Made by a program: the position numbers and the translations under genes. The notes under the pieces were generated by a model, which saw only the letters and a program-made list of their open reading frames with translations, had not been told where the DNA came from and made no database searches. A DNA stretch of 64,000 bases from positions 8,556,001-8,620,000 of the forward strand of contig CM121341.1 in the NCBI GenBank assembly GCA_051530055.1. Direction: 5' to 3'. This DNA is from Neoechinorhynchus agilis (lineage: Eukaryota > Acanthocephala). Shown piece by piece: positions 33,950 through 45,295 of this stretch. How positions within the stretch are numbered: position 1 is the first letter of the stretch; each line of letters starts with the position of its first letter.

Positions 33950-34978
33950 CTAAGGTTGAGCCTCGGTCAACGGATTATCAGTTTGTAAATCGACACGTTG
34001 TGACCTCTTGTGTAGAAAATATTTGTAAAGGCCTGAGACGACAACAACTGCCACGATTAAGCCTATTCCTGAGATTTTGAAAGCATCAAGTTCTAACTTT
34101 GTGGACGTAATCTTCGACTGAGCGAATCTGAGACCCACGATTGAGATTATGTTGACTGCTCCAAGGGCTCCGACTAATCCAGCATCCTCTTTCTGGAGTG
34201 CTTTAATAAGACAAATCTGAGCGAACAGGTACGTGACGGGTGTAAGACAGATCCAGAACAGTATTTTGGTAAGTTTAACTTTGAAGCCGTTTTGAGTGAT
34301 TTCAATGATTGAGATTACGAGAGCGAATAGGAAATTTATAGCCGTACAATAGAACAAAGGTACGGTGAATGGAATCCTTCTTGAGACATTTGATACGAGA
34401 ACATTGTGTATTCCTAGAAACATCGCTGCCATCAAACTTAGAGCATATCCCGTGAACTTTGTTTTGTTGACCGGAGAGGACGTGTTTGAGTTTTGTGTTC
34501 CGAATATGAACGGAGGTTTCATAACGAAAAGAACGCCTAAAACCGCGAAAACGCAGCAGAGGATGTTCACAACTCCTAGAGCTTCTTTAAGGAATATTCG
34601 AGCCAAAATGAGAGTCCATACGGAGTAAGTGAAGAAGAGCGCTAGAGCTTCAGCAACTTCAACAAAATTGAAGCTGCCAGTGAGACAAAGACTCACGCAA
34701 GCGGCCGCCGTTCCTACAGCCAATAGAAATCCGATCATTCTCCAATCGGTGACTTCGTTTTGGTATCGTTGATTCGTTTTCTTTGCTGAGTACATTTGTT
34801 GGTGACCCACGAATGACCAAATGACAAGAACGATTATACAAATTCCGTATTGAAAGAAGGCGATGTGAGTGAAATACAAGTCCTCCTGTATCAGCGAAAA
34901 CACGAACGAGTTCACTGAAAACAGAAAAGCTGATGCTATGGCGAACATGACACCAACGAAACGGCTCATAGCAAACAT
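33950..34978 (-). CDS. SLC35G-like drug/metabolite transporter (EamA, ten TM)
   Basis: A 342-residue single-exon membrane protein with about ten hydrophobic segments in two EamA halves. Landmarks include EALALFFTYSVWTLILARIF, then FLKEALG, GVLFVMKPPFIFG and, in the second half, LVGALGAVNIISIVGL. The MKPPFIFG phrase closing the first half corresponds to VRPPFLFG in SLC35G1. The tail is hydrophilic. Substrate is unknown; SLC35G members are endoplasmic-reticulum or plasma-membrane proteins. The start at 34978 has a second ATG three codons on. Upstream 35000-35100 may hold the promoter. Confidence 0.85.
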   Translation of the reverse strand: MFAMSRFVGVMFAIASAFLFSVNSFVFSLIQEDLYFTHIAFFQYGICIIVLVIWSFVGHQQMYSAKKTNQRYQNEVTDWRMIGFLLAVGTAAACVSLCLTGSFNFVEVAEALALFFTYSVWTLILARIFLKEALGVVNILCCVFAVLGVLFVMKPPFIFGTQNSNTSSPVNKTKFTGYALSLMAAMFLGIHNVLVSNVSRRIPFTVPLFYCTAINFLFALVISIIEITQNGFKVKLTKILFWICLTPVTYLFAQICLIKALQKEDAGLVGALGAVNIISIVGLRFAQSKITSTKLELDAFKISGIGLIVAVVVVSGLYKYFLHKRSQRVDLQTDNPLTEAQP

Positions 34979-35159
34979 CTTAAATCTAAAGATTTGCTAA
35001 TGATATTAACGTAAATCACGTCGGACGGGGATAACGACAAAGGGCAACTATATAACCATTAGAGATACGAATAAACAATGCAGCACGAAAGTGTTAAAGC
35101 TTCTCAGAAAGGCTTCGTTAAAGCCGCAGTCTCTTTTCTTGTAAAAAAAATTTGATAAG

Positions 35160-35530
35160 TGAAACAGAACCCACTAATCTTTGTAGATTAGATGGAAGAC
35201 GCCCTGATGGCCTGACCGTTTTTCCTTGGCGGGAGGGAAGATGTTTACGTGTGTGGACACGTTGGCAAACTCCAACATCAGACACTCGAAAAAAGGTCCA
35301 GAAGGAGCGGCGACGGCGGCAGAGGATCGGAAATGCTCAAAAAATTACCATTTTGTCCTCTTCGGTGTGGAAACGTACCTTGGGAGGGTCGGCACTGGCC
35401 CTCCTGAAGGACTTGGGGAAACGAATCAATGCGGCGACTGGAGAGCCAAGATCGACTTCGTTCTTGGCGCAAAAAATAAGCATTGCGGTGCAGCGGGGCA
35501 TTGCGGCTAGCATTTTGGCCAGCGCCGATG
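35160..35530 (+). mobile_element. Reverse-transcriptase family fragment 2 (C-terminal region)
   Basis: Reads as RRPDGLTVFPWREGRCL, then GGSALALLKDLGKRI, GEPRSTSFLAQKISIAVQRG and AASILAS, the same family as at 32590 and 44240. The fragment is broken and lacks the reverse transcriptase core. It lies in an intergenic position 180 bp upstream of the SLC35G-like gene start. Confidence 0.7.
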
Positions 35531-35579
35531 AATCGCAGCGTCGAAGAAACTATAAATTATGTATGCTTGCTTAAAAATT

Positions 35580-37023
35580 ATGTCTTAAAAAAAGTGAAAC
35601 GATTTGTTTATGTCGGCACTTCGGTCGGATTTAACCAAAGAAACCTTTAATTTTTGTGTCGAAGGATAAAACGCATGAGAATAATAAAGATCAATCAGAA
35701 TCGTATTTGAGAAAACTGGAGATAGCTCACCTTGAAGAATAGAAAATTTCAGAAAACCAAATTCGAATTTCAAACTAGGCGAAAAGATCTCATGACTAAA
35801 ACGAACCGTGGAGAGTCTTTATAGAAGAAATGTGGCCGAAACAATAGATCTCACCTTTCATCCGTCGAGAGCTCTACTGACATTTTCCGACAGCTTTGGC
35901 GAAGGGGACTTTGTCTCACAAGTGACATAAATGCGCCTAACACGCTCATGAATATACTGATAAATTTCTCTAAGATAACGAAAAGGTATCCGTCTTTTTT
36001 TTAATTTTACTAAGAGATGACTTTTGGAATGGTTTCTAAAAAAAAGGTGATTTACGATGGTATTAGAAATCAATGCAAATACATTGTTCCCGATCAAAAT
36101 CCAACAAGTGGCATGTAATAGCAAACAAAAAAAACCACAAAGGTGATGCAAAAATGAATTTTATTTTAAAAATTGCTACGTAAGTGAAAGAGCAAAAAAA
36201 AAGGAATTTCCGGAGCCGTCGAATTTTTGGAATAAAGACGATCTAACAGAACCGTTTGAGCCTCATTTTGCGCCTACTAGCGCAAATACGTCCAATTGAG
36301 ACTTATATTCGTAAAAATCTTACGGTCCATATCGGAAACACAAAGTCTGCAGCCATTTATATCTACTGACAGCTTGTCAATCCTTACCTCCCCGTTCCAA
36401 GAAATGCGTTGTCCTATCGTCCTGAGAGCAAACAGACTGACATTGTATCATTCCGATTATCTGTAAATGGTTTTGTTTGCGCTAAGCTCACGTGGACCCT
36501 AATGGCCAATTCCAAAACGCTGACATTTCTTATTAATACGCCAACTGCGCCCTCTCATCAAGGTAGAAATATTCAACCGAGTGTTTTCGATCTTATCAAT
36601 CTATCGCAAACCTCGCATTAAAACCTTCAGCACCTTATCGCAAAACTTTGTTCTTTTTCCGATTCAGAAATCGCTATAGAAAAGCCTTTAAATCTTGGGG
36701 TTAATACCGCAAAGGCAAATTTTTAAATCAAAATAATCGCACTTGCGACTAACAGCTGAAAACACAATTAAAATTTTAGTATTTCCTTTTTCAGTGTATA
36801 GTTAGCAGATCTTTCAATTTTAACGTTTGGCGATGAAACGAAAACATCGTTCAAAATGTCCAGAGCAGTTCAAAAGAAGTTTCAATTTCCTACATTTGAG
36901 CATTAAATTAAAACCCTGAATACAACGAAGCGGCTCGAAATTGAGACAATTCCATTATCTTTTACGCACTCATAGAGTTTTATGCTTCAATATGTCTTAG
37001 GGGCCCCTTTTTGAATTGAGACT
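35580..37023. other. Intergenic with a dispersed repeat (36781-36885)
   Basis: No gene recognised. 36781-36885 recurs at 44641-44745 at roughly 90 percent identity. The phrase CTATCGCAAA near 36600 and 36636 also recurs near 43778 and 44564, so a longer decayed repeat covers both places. Confidence 0.55.
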
Positions 37024-37150
37024 GAATCTGCTGAGCATTAGTCTTCTTTGTAACCTGAAAAAGCTTGTTTTTTCTGGCTGAATAACGAGTAATATTGTAT
37101 CAGTCAGTATGAAAATGTATAATCGATAAACAAAAGCGGGTTTTGACCTT
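37024..37150. repeat. Second copy of the repeat at 1-170
   Basis: Same order and orientation as 1-170, with about 25 and 15 bases missing. Confidence 0.75.
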
Positions 37151-37447
37151 AAAAATATCGTGATATGTAGAAAGTCTTCTTAAAATCAACAAGCTTACAT
37201 CTCCAGCTTAATTGATACTTTGAAGTCGCAAGAAGCCACTGTTTTTTTACATTGGTATTCGATAAATTTCAAGGCCGTTCGGTTATCAATAATTTTATAT
37301 GGATATGAATCACATTTTGAGAAATTTAACGTTTCGAGGGAATGTAATCGGTACTAATAATGTCGATATGTGCGAAGGCACCGGTGAATGTGACTGGAAT
37401 GATTGTTTAGAAGTCTTCATTCGCGGTAAATGATTTCTTTTCGATTA

Positions 37448-37492
37448 AAGACGTTCTGCGAACCTCGTCGGGTTCATCATCAGTTCTAAAAT
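37448..37492 (-). repeat. Hairpin with hammerhead-like CTGATGA box
   Basis: On the minus strand CTGATGA is followed by a GAACC/GGTTC hairpin and GCAGAACGTC. The arrangement recalls hammerhead ribozyme motifs carried in the terminal repeats of Penelope-like elements, and PLE reverse-transcriptase debris lies next to it on the same strand. The conserved GAAA reads GAAC, so activity is doubtful. Confidence 0.35.
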
Positions 37493-37619
37493 ACAAGTGG
37501 ATGAGTTATTATTCCGCTCTCACATGCACTTATGGTTAATTGTGTTGTTTCATTTTGTTAGCTATGAAGGCAAAGTTGTAACCTCGTTAGACGAAGGCTT
37601 CCTTAATTAAGAACGTCGA

Positions 37620-38330
37620 AAGTTATTGCGTTCACTTTCTAAAACCATTGTTGGGTCGCATTTGACCACTGGTCAGTTTGCACCCCGTGTAGTCCTTCTG
37701 AGTCTTGGACCGTTTATGTTCTGCCAATCTCGTCTTCAGATTCCGGCATGTTTGTTCAGACAACATCCCTCTTTTTTCTATCTCCTGGTGTGTTTCCGGG
37801 CAATGAGGTTTCCTATCAGCACTGAGGGTTGAAAATAAAATTGGCATTTTATCGGCAGACCGCTGATCTTAATTATCATAGAGATTTTGTTACGCCAAGA
37901 GTTGGTTTGTGGGCCTATGTCTGGCGCTCCAATGCGTAGGCCCATTCAATTCGGGCCCATGGATGTTTCTTTTGACTGCGTGTTCCTTGCATGGTCCACT
38001 TGCTCCAGCGCTGAACTAAGAACATCTTTGGGGACCCCAACTTGCTGAAAATTCGTTTCAGTGTTGGATTCCGGTTATGGGCACTGTTCCAAATTTTATA
38101 ATTATTTGTTTCAGAGTCGTGTTTCACTCTTTTTTGAATCAACGCATCTAGGAACGGCAAACTTCCATTTTCATCGGACCTATTCATATTGAATTTGATT
38201 CGATTATGTTGGCGGTTGAGATGTTCAATGAAATCGTTGGAACTCTATTCATAACCGGGGTCAAAATCACGAATATATCATCTACATATCTTTTGAAGAA
38301 GACTGGTTTGATCGCTCTCTGAAAATCACA
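37620..38330 (-). mobile_element. Penelope-like element fragment (reverse transcriptase end)
   Basis: On the minus strand there is the catalytic box VFFKRYVDDIFVIL, followed lower down by DENGSLPFLDALI and other pieces typical of the Penelope reverse transcriptase. The element is a broken fossil with several breaks. It lies left of SLC22 copy B, in the place where copy A has endonuclease debris of the same superfamily. Confidence 0.75.
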
Positions 38331-38819
38331 GCTGAATACACAGGTTCTTGCATTTTATTAATAGTATTTTTCTTTTTTAGACGCAACGATGGCATAATAA
38401 ATTCTTAATCTTCCAGTAAAAGATATTAAATTTTGTTAATATCGAACGATCAAGAAGTTAAGGACGATGATAATGCTGCAAAGCCCAAGTCGAATACTCC
38501 TAAAAAGGGTTTATCGTTCTTTGGAAATAACTAACTTTAACCAAGGTTCCTAATGAGATGCAGAAATTAAAGAAGAAACAAAAGAAATAAATTCACTGAA
38601 CTATGAAATCGATAACCTTACGAGTGATTGTTTTTGTATGATAGAGATTCAAAAAATAAAATATTGAAAGCTTTTACGTTACTATTATCAAAAATATAAG
38701 TAGAATAGAAATTTTTCGATTGATAAAATTGCCTTTGTTTAGATAATTTTTCGTTGAACTATTCAGCTGCAGTTACTAATTATCAATAATCCACAATTCG
38801 ATACTAAATAAATCAAAAC

Positions 38820-39515
38820 GTTTTCTCAAAATCATAAATAAACTTTAATTATTTTAGATGTTGAACAAAATGATAACATATTGTAATCTGCGTGCGTCCA
38901 AATTAGAAATGCAAAAAGCTAAGAGTCATTCTGTGATTTCACAATCGAAGAACACTCTACGGATAATGGCTATCACTCTAAAGTACCTTTAATTAATGAA
39001 ATAATTGAAAAACTGTACCATCTCCTGCATTATACACATTCATTTTTAAATGTTTCGAAACCTTTAGCACAAGAAAAATACAACCGTTAAACCCTCTTCA
39101 ACTTGTTTCCATAATTTGGAACGCGTATAATAAAAAAAGATATTAAACTAGTTTTAAGAAGTAAAGAATTTAGTTGTTTGCTACCGATTAAATATTGGTT
39201 ATTGAATATAATTTTAAAGTTTATATTGTAAAAACGCACTTTTTTAATTTGATATTGCAAAGAAAAAATTTATATTTGCGATTTAGTCCTGCTCATAAAT
39301 AGCGCACTTTCTCCACTTGATGCTTAGTTCGGTTTTCGTAATATTGTTTATTTAATTTAAAAATTGATTCAAAATTTTATTTAAATGTTCTTATAGCTTC
39401 CAGTCGTCTTAGAGGATATCTTCTAGAATTTAATAAGGCCCACATATGTATTTTCGTCTTATATTTTCAAGTAACGATCGAATCTGATTGCAAGCTAACG
39501 AATTGAAAGCAAATT
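38820..39515. other. Segment present only in duplication copy B
   Basis: AT-rich, non-coding, about 697 bp. Copy A joins directly across this point, so it is either an insertion into B or a deletion from A. No element ends were recognised. Confidence 0.6.
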
Positions 39516-40061
39516 TGTTTTTTAGCGGTTTTATGTGTTCAATTTCACAAGCTCTAGAGCTTACGTATCATCACCTACAACAATATTTTGAGGCTCAATG
39601 CTTGCACGATTCAATCTTTCGATGTCTTTAACTTCCCTCGTGTTCGTTGCGATAAACCATTAGGTAATCACAAGTTTAATCTATAAAAATTATTTTCCAG
39701 CCTAGTAGAGTTTCATTAAAAACGCAATAATTTGAATTTTCGCGTTTTAGCTTTTGCTAACTCGGCGGGTAGACATTTTGTATGAGTCCAAAATGTTAAA
39801 AGAGCTACTTTGTTTAGTCAGTTTTGATAAGATCTTTTATTTGTCATGAAAATCCAAAGTGTTCCTTTTACAAACAACCGTAGCGCCGATTATCGTTGTA
39901 TAAAATCAATAAGCAATTTCAGTCTTTTTACTTTCTGGGATTTACTTCAATTATTTTAACAAGAACGATTAAATTTCATCACTGTGCCTTTTTCGTGTAT
40001 CATTAATTATTTCTAGAAAAAACAGGGAAAATTACGCAAAAATTGAAAAGCTCAAGAAAAA

Positions 40062-41790
40062 ATGTCAAATTCAATTCCAAATGTGGACATTGAAGATATC
40101 TTGCGAAAGATGTCGTCAATTAATTTATATTTCACTAGAACAAGTTTATGGCAGACTTGGATGTTTTTGATCAATTCATCCTTCCGTATTATGTCATCTA
40201 TGACTTCGCTTATTGATTATTTCACGAATAATGCTGATTATACATGTTGGATCCCGGATAATGTATCGATGAGCGACGCAATTCCAATTAATGCAGATGG
40301 AAAATTCGAAAAATGTAAAGTCTTTGAGAATTATACTTCACTGTCAAATAAAATAATACCCTGCCCTAACGGCTACATCCACCCGCTACCCGATGACAGA
40401 TCGCTGGTGTTCACCTTTGATCTATACTGCGATCGGGAATACTTAAAGGATATTCCACAGTCAGCCTTCTTCGTAGGAGCAGCAATCGGTTCAGCCGTTT
40501 TGTCAATGTTTGGCGACAATTTTGGTAAGAAACCAATTGCTCTTATCGGAACTTGGCTCAATATCATATGCGGAATCGGCTGTGCGCTTTCAAATACCAT
40601 CTAAATCGGATGCATCCGATCAGCTAAAACCATTATATCTTTCTTATTGATCGGAATCACCTTGATATTTATTTATAGTATTCCGTTTTTTATCTGGAAT
40701 TTGCTGGCAGATGTGTACTCTCTCTTCTTATATTCTCAGTGTTGAAGTCTTTGCAGCGCAATACCGAGGCATCCAGTGTATAATGGCTAATTTCATTTGG
40801 GGTATAGGAATGTTAATGTTGGATTTAGTCGCTTATTTTGTTAGAGGATGGCGGAATCTTTATTTGACAGTTTATGTTCCAGTCGCAATAACTGTACTCT
40901 ATTATTGGATTATGAGAGAAAGTTTATTTTGGCTAGCTGTTCATAAACGACAAGCTGATGTAAATAAAATATTAACCGAAGCATACAAAATGAATTCAAC
41001 GAAACAACAAGATCAAATGTTTCTTTCACTTGACGACGATATCGGACTAATAGCCGATGATTCAGAGGCCCCAACTAGTGTACCGCTGCCAAATCGGATA
41101 AAGAAAAACTTAAAAGCAATGTTTTCGTCAATTGTGTTTCCATATTCGTTGTTTTGTGGATGTCTACTGATTTCATTGGCTTCTTTTGGTTACTTCGGAT
41201 TAACTCTATCAGCATCCGCATTTTCGTCCAACGTCTACCTCCATTTCTTTATTACAACTATTATTGAAATTCCACAGTTTGTCTCATCTAGCGTTGCAAC
41301 GAAATTCTTCGGACGAAAAACTCTAAGTCTTTTCAGCAATCTTTTGCTTGTACTCATATCTATAATATTTGCTATCCTTCCTTCAAGCAATAAAGAAGCT
41401 TTGAATGTCTTCAATCACATTGCAAAGTTGTCGGCAGCGGCTAATGCTGATATTGTTTGGATTTTCGCAACAGAGCTATTTCCAACGAGGTACAGACAAT
41501 TTGGATTAGGAATTGCGGTCTCTTGGAGTCGAATCATAACAGCTTTTAGTCCTTTCTTGAAAGATCTACTGACTTCTCAAAGACTCGTAGCTATGCTTTC
41601 GATTGGAGGTTTTGCACTTTTGGTTGCCATCCTGCTAATCTTTTTACCTGAGACAAAATACCATACGATGGCAGAACTTTCTGATATGAAGGGGCTACGA
41701 CAATGTGCAAGAGAAACGTTTAGTTGGATGCCGAGGAAGCCAAAAGATGAACAAGTATCGGAGCTTCAGGATATAACAAATGGAGATTAG
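40062..41790 (+). CDS. SLC22-type organic ion transporter, interrupted by a 64-bp insert (copy B)
   Basis: Same gene as at 4275-6003, with coding parts 40062-40601 and 40666-41790. Protein landmarks are identical, including FDLYCDREYLKDIPQS, RESLFWL and FATELFPTRYRQ. The insert is present at the same place, so it predates the duplication. Neither copy has gathered further stops or frame changes. See copy A for the splice alternatives. Confidence 0.8.
40602..40665. mobile_element. 64-bp TA-flanked insert inside SLC22 (copy B)
   Basis: Identical to 4815-4878 except for one base that makes a perfect palindrome CGGATGCATCCG at 40607-40618. Confidence 0.6.
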
Positions 41791-42476
41791 TGCGAATGTC
41801 CAGGAATTGATTTAAAGAAATAAAAGGACATTTTGTGACGGATTGTAGGTAGAGATTAAAATTGACACAGCTAAGATATTTTTAAAGAAAGGTTTCCGGT
41901 TGTGTATTGGATAGCGATATTTTGCTGCACGAATAATGTAGTCGATTCGTCCAAAGCGTTCATGAGAAAAATATTTTCAATCCCTCGTCGACCGTAGTTA
42001 AGTTGTTCAATCAGCATTTGCGATTGGATTAATTAATAAGACCACATTTTGCAGATTCCGCTATCTTCAATAGAATCATCATGTCCAAAAAGTCCAGCGT
42101 AATATTGAGCTGTGAGTTCGCTGTTAAAATAGCAATCGGCTGGAATCATCTTAAACTGCTTTCTTTGTGTGCCATTCACCGTGTTCGTTTGGCCCAGGGA
42201 CGATGGGTACACGGTCGGGTACTTCCAAACCGATTCTCTGCTTGGAGGATGAATTCGGCAGATAATACCCGTTCGAAATTGGTTTAAGTCGAAGGATATC
42301 AATAAGAAAGGGGCAGATGCTACAACGGGTTGTTAAAGCTACGATTCTAAATCACTGAAGTTACGATCGCAAGGCATAGAATGATTATTAGCGATGTTGA
42401 AGAAAGCGATAATAACTCTGCCAGCATTATGGACACGACCTCCGCCGACAACGAGCTGGAACGTTGAATTTGGTAA

Positions 42477-43350
42477 TAAAGAATTCGATGAAGTCCGAAA
42501 ATCCAAAACGTATTCGGTACAAGAATCACGCAAGAGACTTAGGAAATAGAGAGATATCAACAGATTTGGTTTGATGGCTTCACAGTCCTTCACCAGTCTA
42601 TTATTCAGGAATCATACAAACGACGATTTAGGGAATTGAAATTTAAAGAAAATTCCATGGAGTCCGAAAATCCAAAATGTATTCGGTGCAAGAATCACGC
42701 AAGAGACTTAGGAAATAGAGAGATATCAACAGATTTGGTTAGATGGCTTCACAGTCCTTCTGTAGTCTATTATTCAGGAATCATACAAACGACGATTTGG
42801 AGAATTCAATTTAAAAGAAAATTCCATAGAGTCAGAAAATCCAAAACGTATAGGAAATAGAGAGATATCACCAAATTTGGTTTGATGGCTTCACAGTCCT
42901 TCTGTAGTCTATTATTCAGAAATCATACAAACGACGATTTAGGGAATTGAAATTTAATTAAAATCCATGGAGTCAGAAAATCCAAAACGTATTCGGTACA
43001 AGAATCACGCAAGAGACTTAGGAAATAGAGAGATATCAACAGATTTGGTTAGATGGCTACACAGTCCTTCTGTAGTCTATTATTCAGGAATCATACAAAC
43101 GACGATTTGGAGAATTCAATTTAAAAGAAAATTCCATAGAGTCAGAAAATCCAAAACGTATAGGAAATAGAGAGATGTCACCAGATTTGGTTCGATGGCT
43201 TCACAGTCCTTCTGTAGTCTATTATTCAGGAATCATACAAACGACGACTATGGAATTGGAATCGAAAATTTCATGGAGTCAGAAAATCCAAAGCGTATTC
43301 ATTACAAGAATCACGCAAGAGACTTAGGAAATAAAGAATGCGCGTGATAT
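42477..43350. repeat. Tandem array, ~150-165 bp unit, about 5 copies
   Basis: The copy B counterpart of 6690-7870, with GAATCATACAAACGACGA at about 42607, 42771, 42920, 43086 and 43231. Confidence 0.9.
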
Positions 43351-43470
43351 AAAGATCGATGGTGTCAATGTCCTTTAGCTGTTAATTATGTAAGAATAAT
43401 CCAAACGCCGACTGGGGAATTGAATTCCAACCAAGATTCCCTCAATAATGAGTTAGCAATATGCTCAAAG

Positions 43471-44240
43471 GATTGGGATTTCACCTGCTCGAAAACAATG
43501 GCAAAGAGCAAATTGTCCTTCGCAGTTTCAGGAGATGGTTAAATGGCGTAACAAAATTAAAACTTAACAGAACGTTTCTGTTATTCATAAGTAAATCAAA
43601 GAGGAATCAAAATAGTTTGTTTTAGTTTAGGAAAACGGAAAAAACCCCTCATAGTGCGCTCTGTGCTTCATTTAAAAAATTAAAAACGAAAAGATTGTTG
43701 ATTCGAAGCTCTGAGTTTGTAATGACCGATCGAAATTTTTTGAAACTTGCAAAGTATATTCATACCTTCATCACTCTATCGCAAACTTTACGTTTCACTG
43801 AAGTCGCTTTGGACGTAGTTAAAGAAGTTGAGGAGTTGCTTATTCTTCGAGCTTTTTTATGTGAAAGATGTTTTAGTGTTCGTCAAAAGCGAAGGATTAT
43901 ACTAAGTAGATTCGAAAAGGAAATTGTAAAGTTAGCAGCTCCTATCTCATGTTTAGAAAGATAGAGGAAATGAATGCTTAATTAAAAGTTATTTTGAAAA
44001 GACGTGGGCGCGAGTTAGAAGGATTTTTGTAGGGAACGCCAACAACAGTTATTCGAGGAGGAAATGAAGAATGCAAGTCGGCGAAATGGAGTTATCCGAC
44101 ACGAAGAATTTGACTACGGTGGAACCTTTGTCAATAAATCCTTAACTGTGATCATCGCTTCAATCAATGAACGCTTTACAGTATCAGTAACTCGCTCAAA
44201 GCACTTCTTTAGTGGTACATTGAGAAAAGTTGAATACTTA
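43471..44240. other. Intergenic, no convincing gene
   Basis: A frame at 43722-43964 could encode about 80 residues, but it contains the dispersed CTATCGCAAA repeat phrase and matches nothing recognised. Confidence 0.45.
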
Positions 44241-44520
44241 GCCGAGTGTCGCAGGAATACACCTGCTCGTGCGTCGTCGGTCTCTCAATTTCTTCGAGAG
44301 ATCCTGGAGCAGTGCCGAGCTGCCAAGCGCTCCACACGTCTCTACTCCGAAGAGTACAAAATAGTGGGCTGTTGCTAATTGTCTATATTTTCGTACCTTC
44401 CTCCCTTCCGCTCACCTCGAGCGATTTCGAGAGAATAGGGAATGTTGCTTACTGCGAGGGTGTCCACAGACGTTGCGTCCCAGAGAAAGCATTTGCTCTC
44501 GCGCCACGGAAAGATTGAAA
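44240..44520 (-). mobile_element. Reverse-transcriptase family fragment 3 (C-terminal region)
   Basis: On the minus strand the pieces CFLWDATSVDTLAVSNIP and VLFGVETCGALGSSALLQDL match the same family as the fragments at 32590 and 35160. Broken fossil. Confidence 0.6.
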
Positions 44521-45295
44521 TTCCGTCAGGTCGACAACCGGGGTATTCAAACATTCATCACTCTATCGCAAAGCTTTACATTTAAAAAAAAGGAAATACA
44601 CAAATAAACGACAGCTAAAACCCAAATTACAAATTTATTATTTCCTTTTTCAGTGTATAGTTAGTAGATCTTTCAATTTTAACGTTTGGCGATAAAACGC
44701 AAATATCGTTCAAAATGCCCGGAGCAGTTCAAATGAGGTTTTTGAATGAACGCATTCATGTAGATTTCGCTTATTTAATAAAGAAGAAATATTTTAATCA
44801 ATTTTTACGATCGGTATGGTTAAAATATTCGACTTTAACGATCTATTGACCTAGCACACTTTTAATTCCTTATATTTAAGCCTAAGATCAACTTCAATTG
44901 GATATTTGGCGAACATCTCAAAGATGTATTTAAAGAAATTCAATAAAAAGAACCTGCAATAATGTTTAAAAATTATAATTGGACGTCTGACGGGATGTAG
45001 CAAGAGCGAACTTTCCATCAAGCAAGACAAATATTGCCATAAGACGTACTTTTGGCAGTAAAAGTCATGAAGTGTATTATTCAGGTGACCTATTAGCAGC
45101 CCGAATCTAACGAAATACTTCAGTTGGGTTATGGATAAATTTTAGTTACTTTGAACTTAACGACGATTTCCAGGACTAGACGTTTATTATATTATAAGCA
45201 CAACGGCAACGCATGGATCGTGTATTTATTAATACATATTTTCAACTTGTTTTGGTTTATTTTCAGGCGATTTCTCTAGAAACGTATTTCATTTT
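44521..45295. other. Intergenic with repeat 44641-44745
   Basis: Contains the partner of 36781-36885. AATAAA on the minus strand at 45261-45256 probably ends the ELM2/SANT transcript. Confidence 0.5.

Larger units (their letters stand above)
38605..43470. repeat. Segmental duplication, copy B
   Basis: Partner of 3515-7997. It contains about 697 bp (roughly 38820-39515) absent from copy A and about two fewer units in the downstream array. Flanks beyond both ends differ from those of copy A, which favours a true duplication over collapsed haplotypes. Confidence 0.9.

Noticed and set aside
35226-35510. Second-frame protein over the 35-kb fragment
   Set aside because: Alternative frame of the retroelement fossil.
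43722-43964. 80-codon frame as a small gene
   Set aside because: Overlaps a dispersed repeat phrase and resembles nothing.
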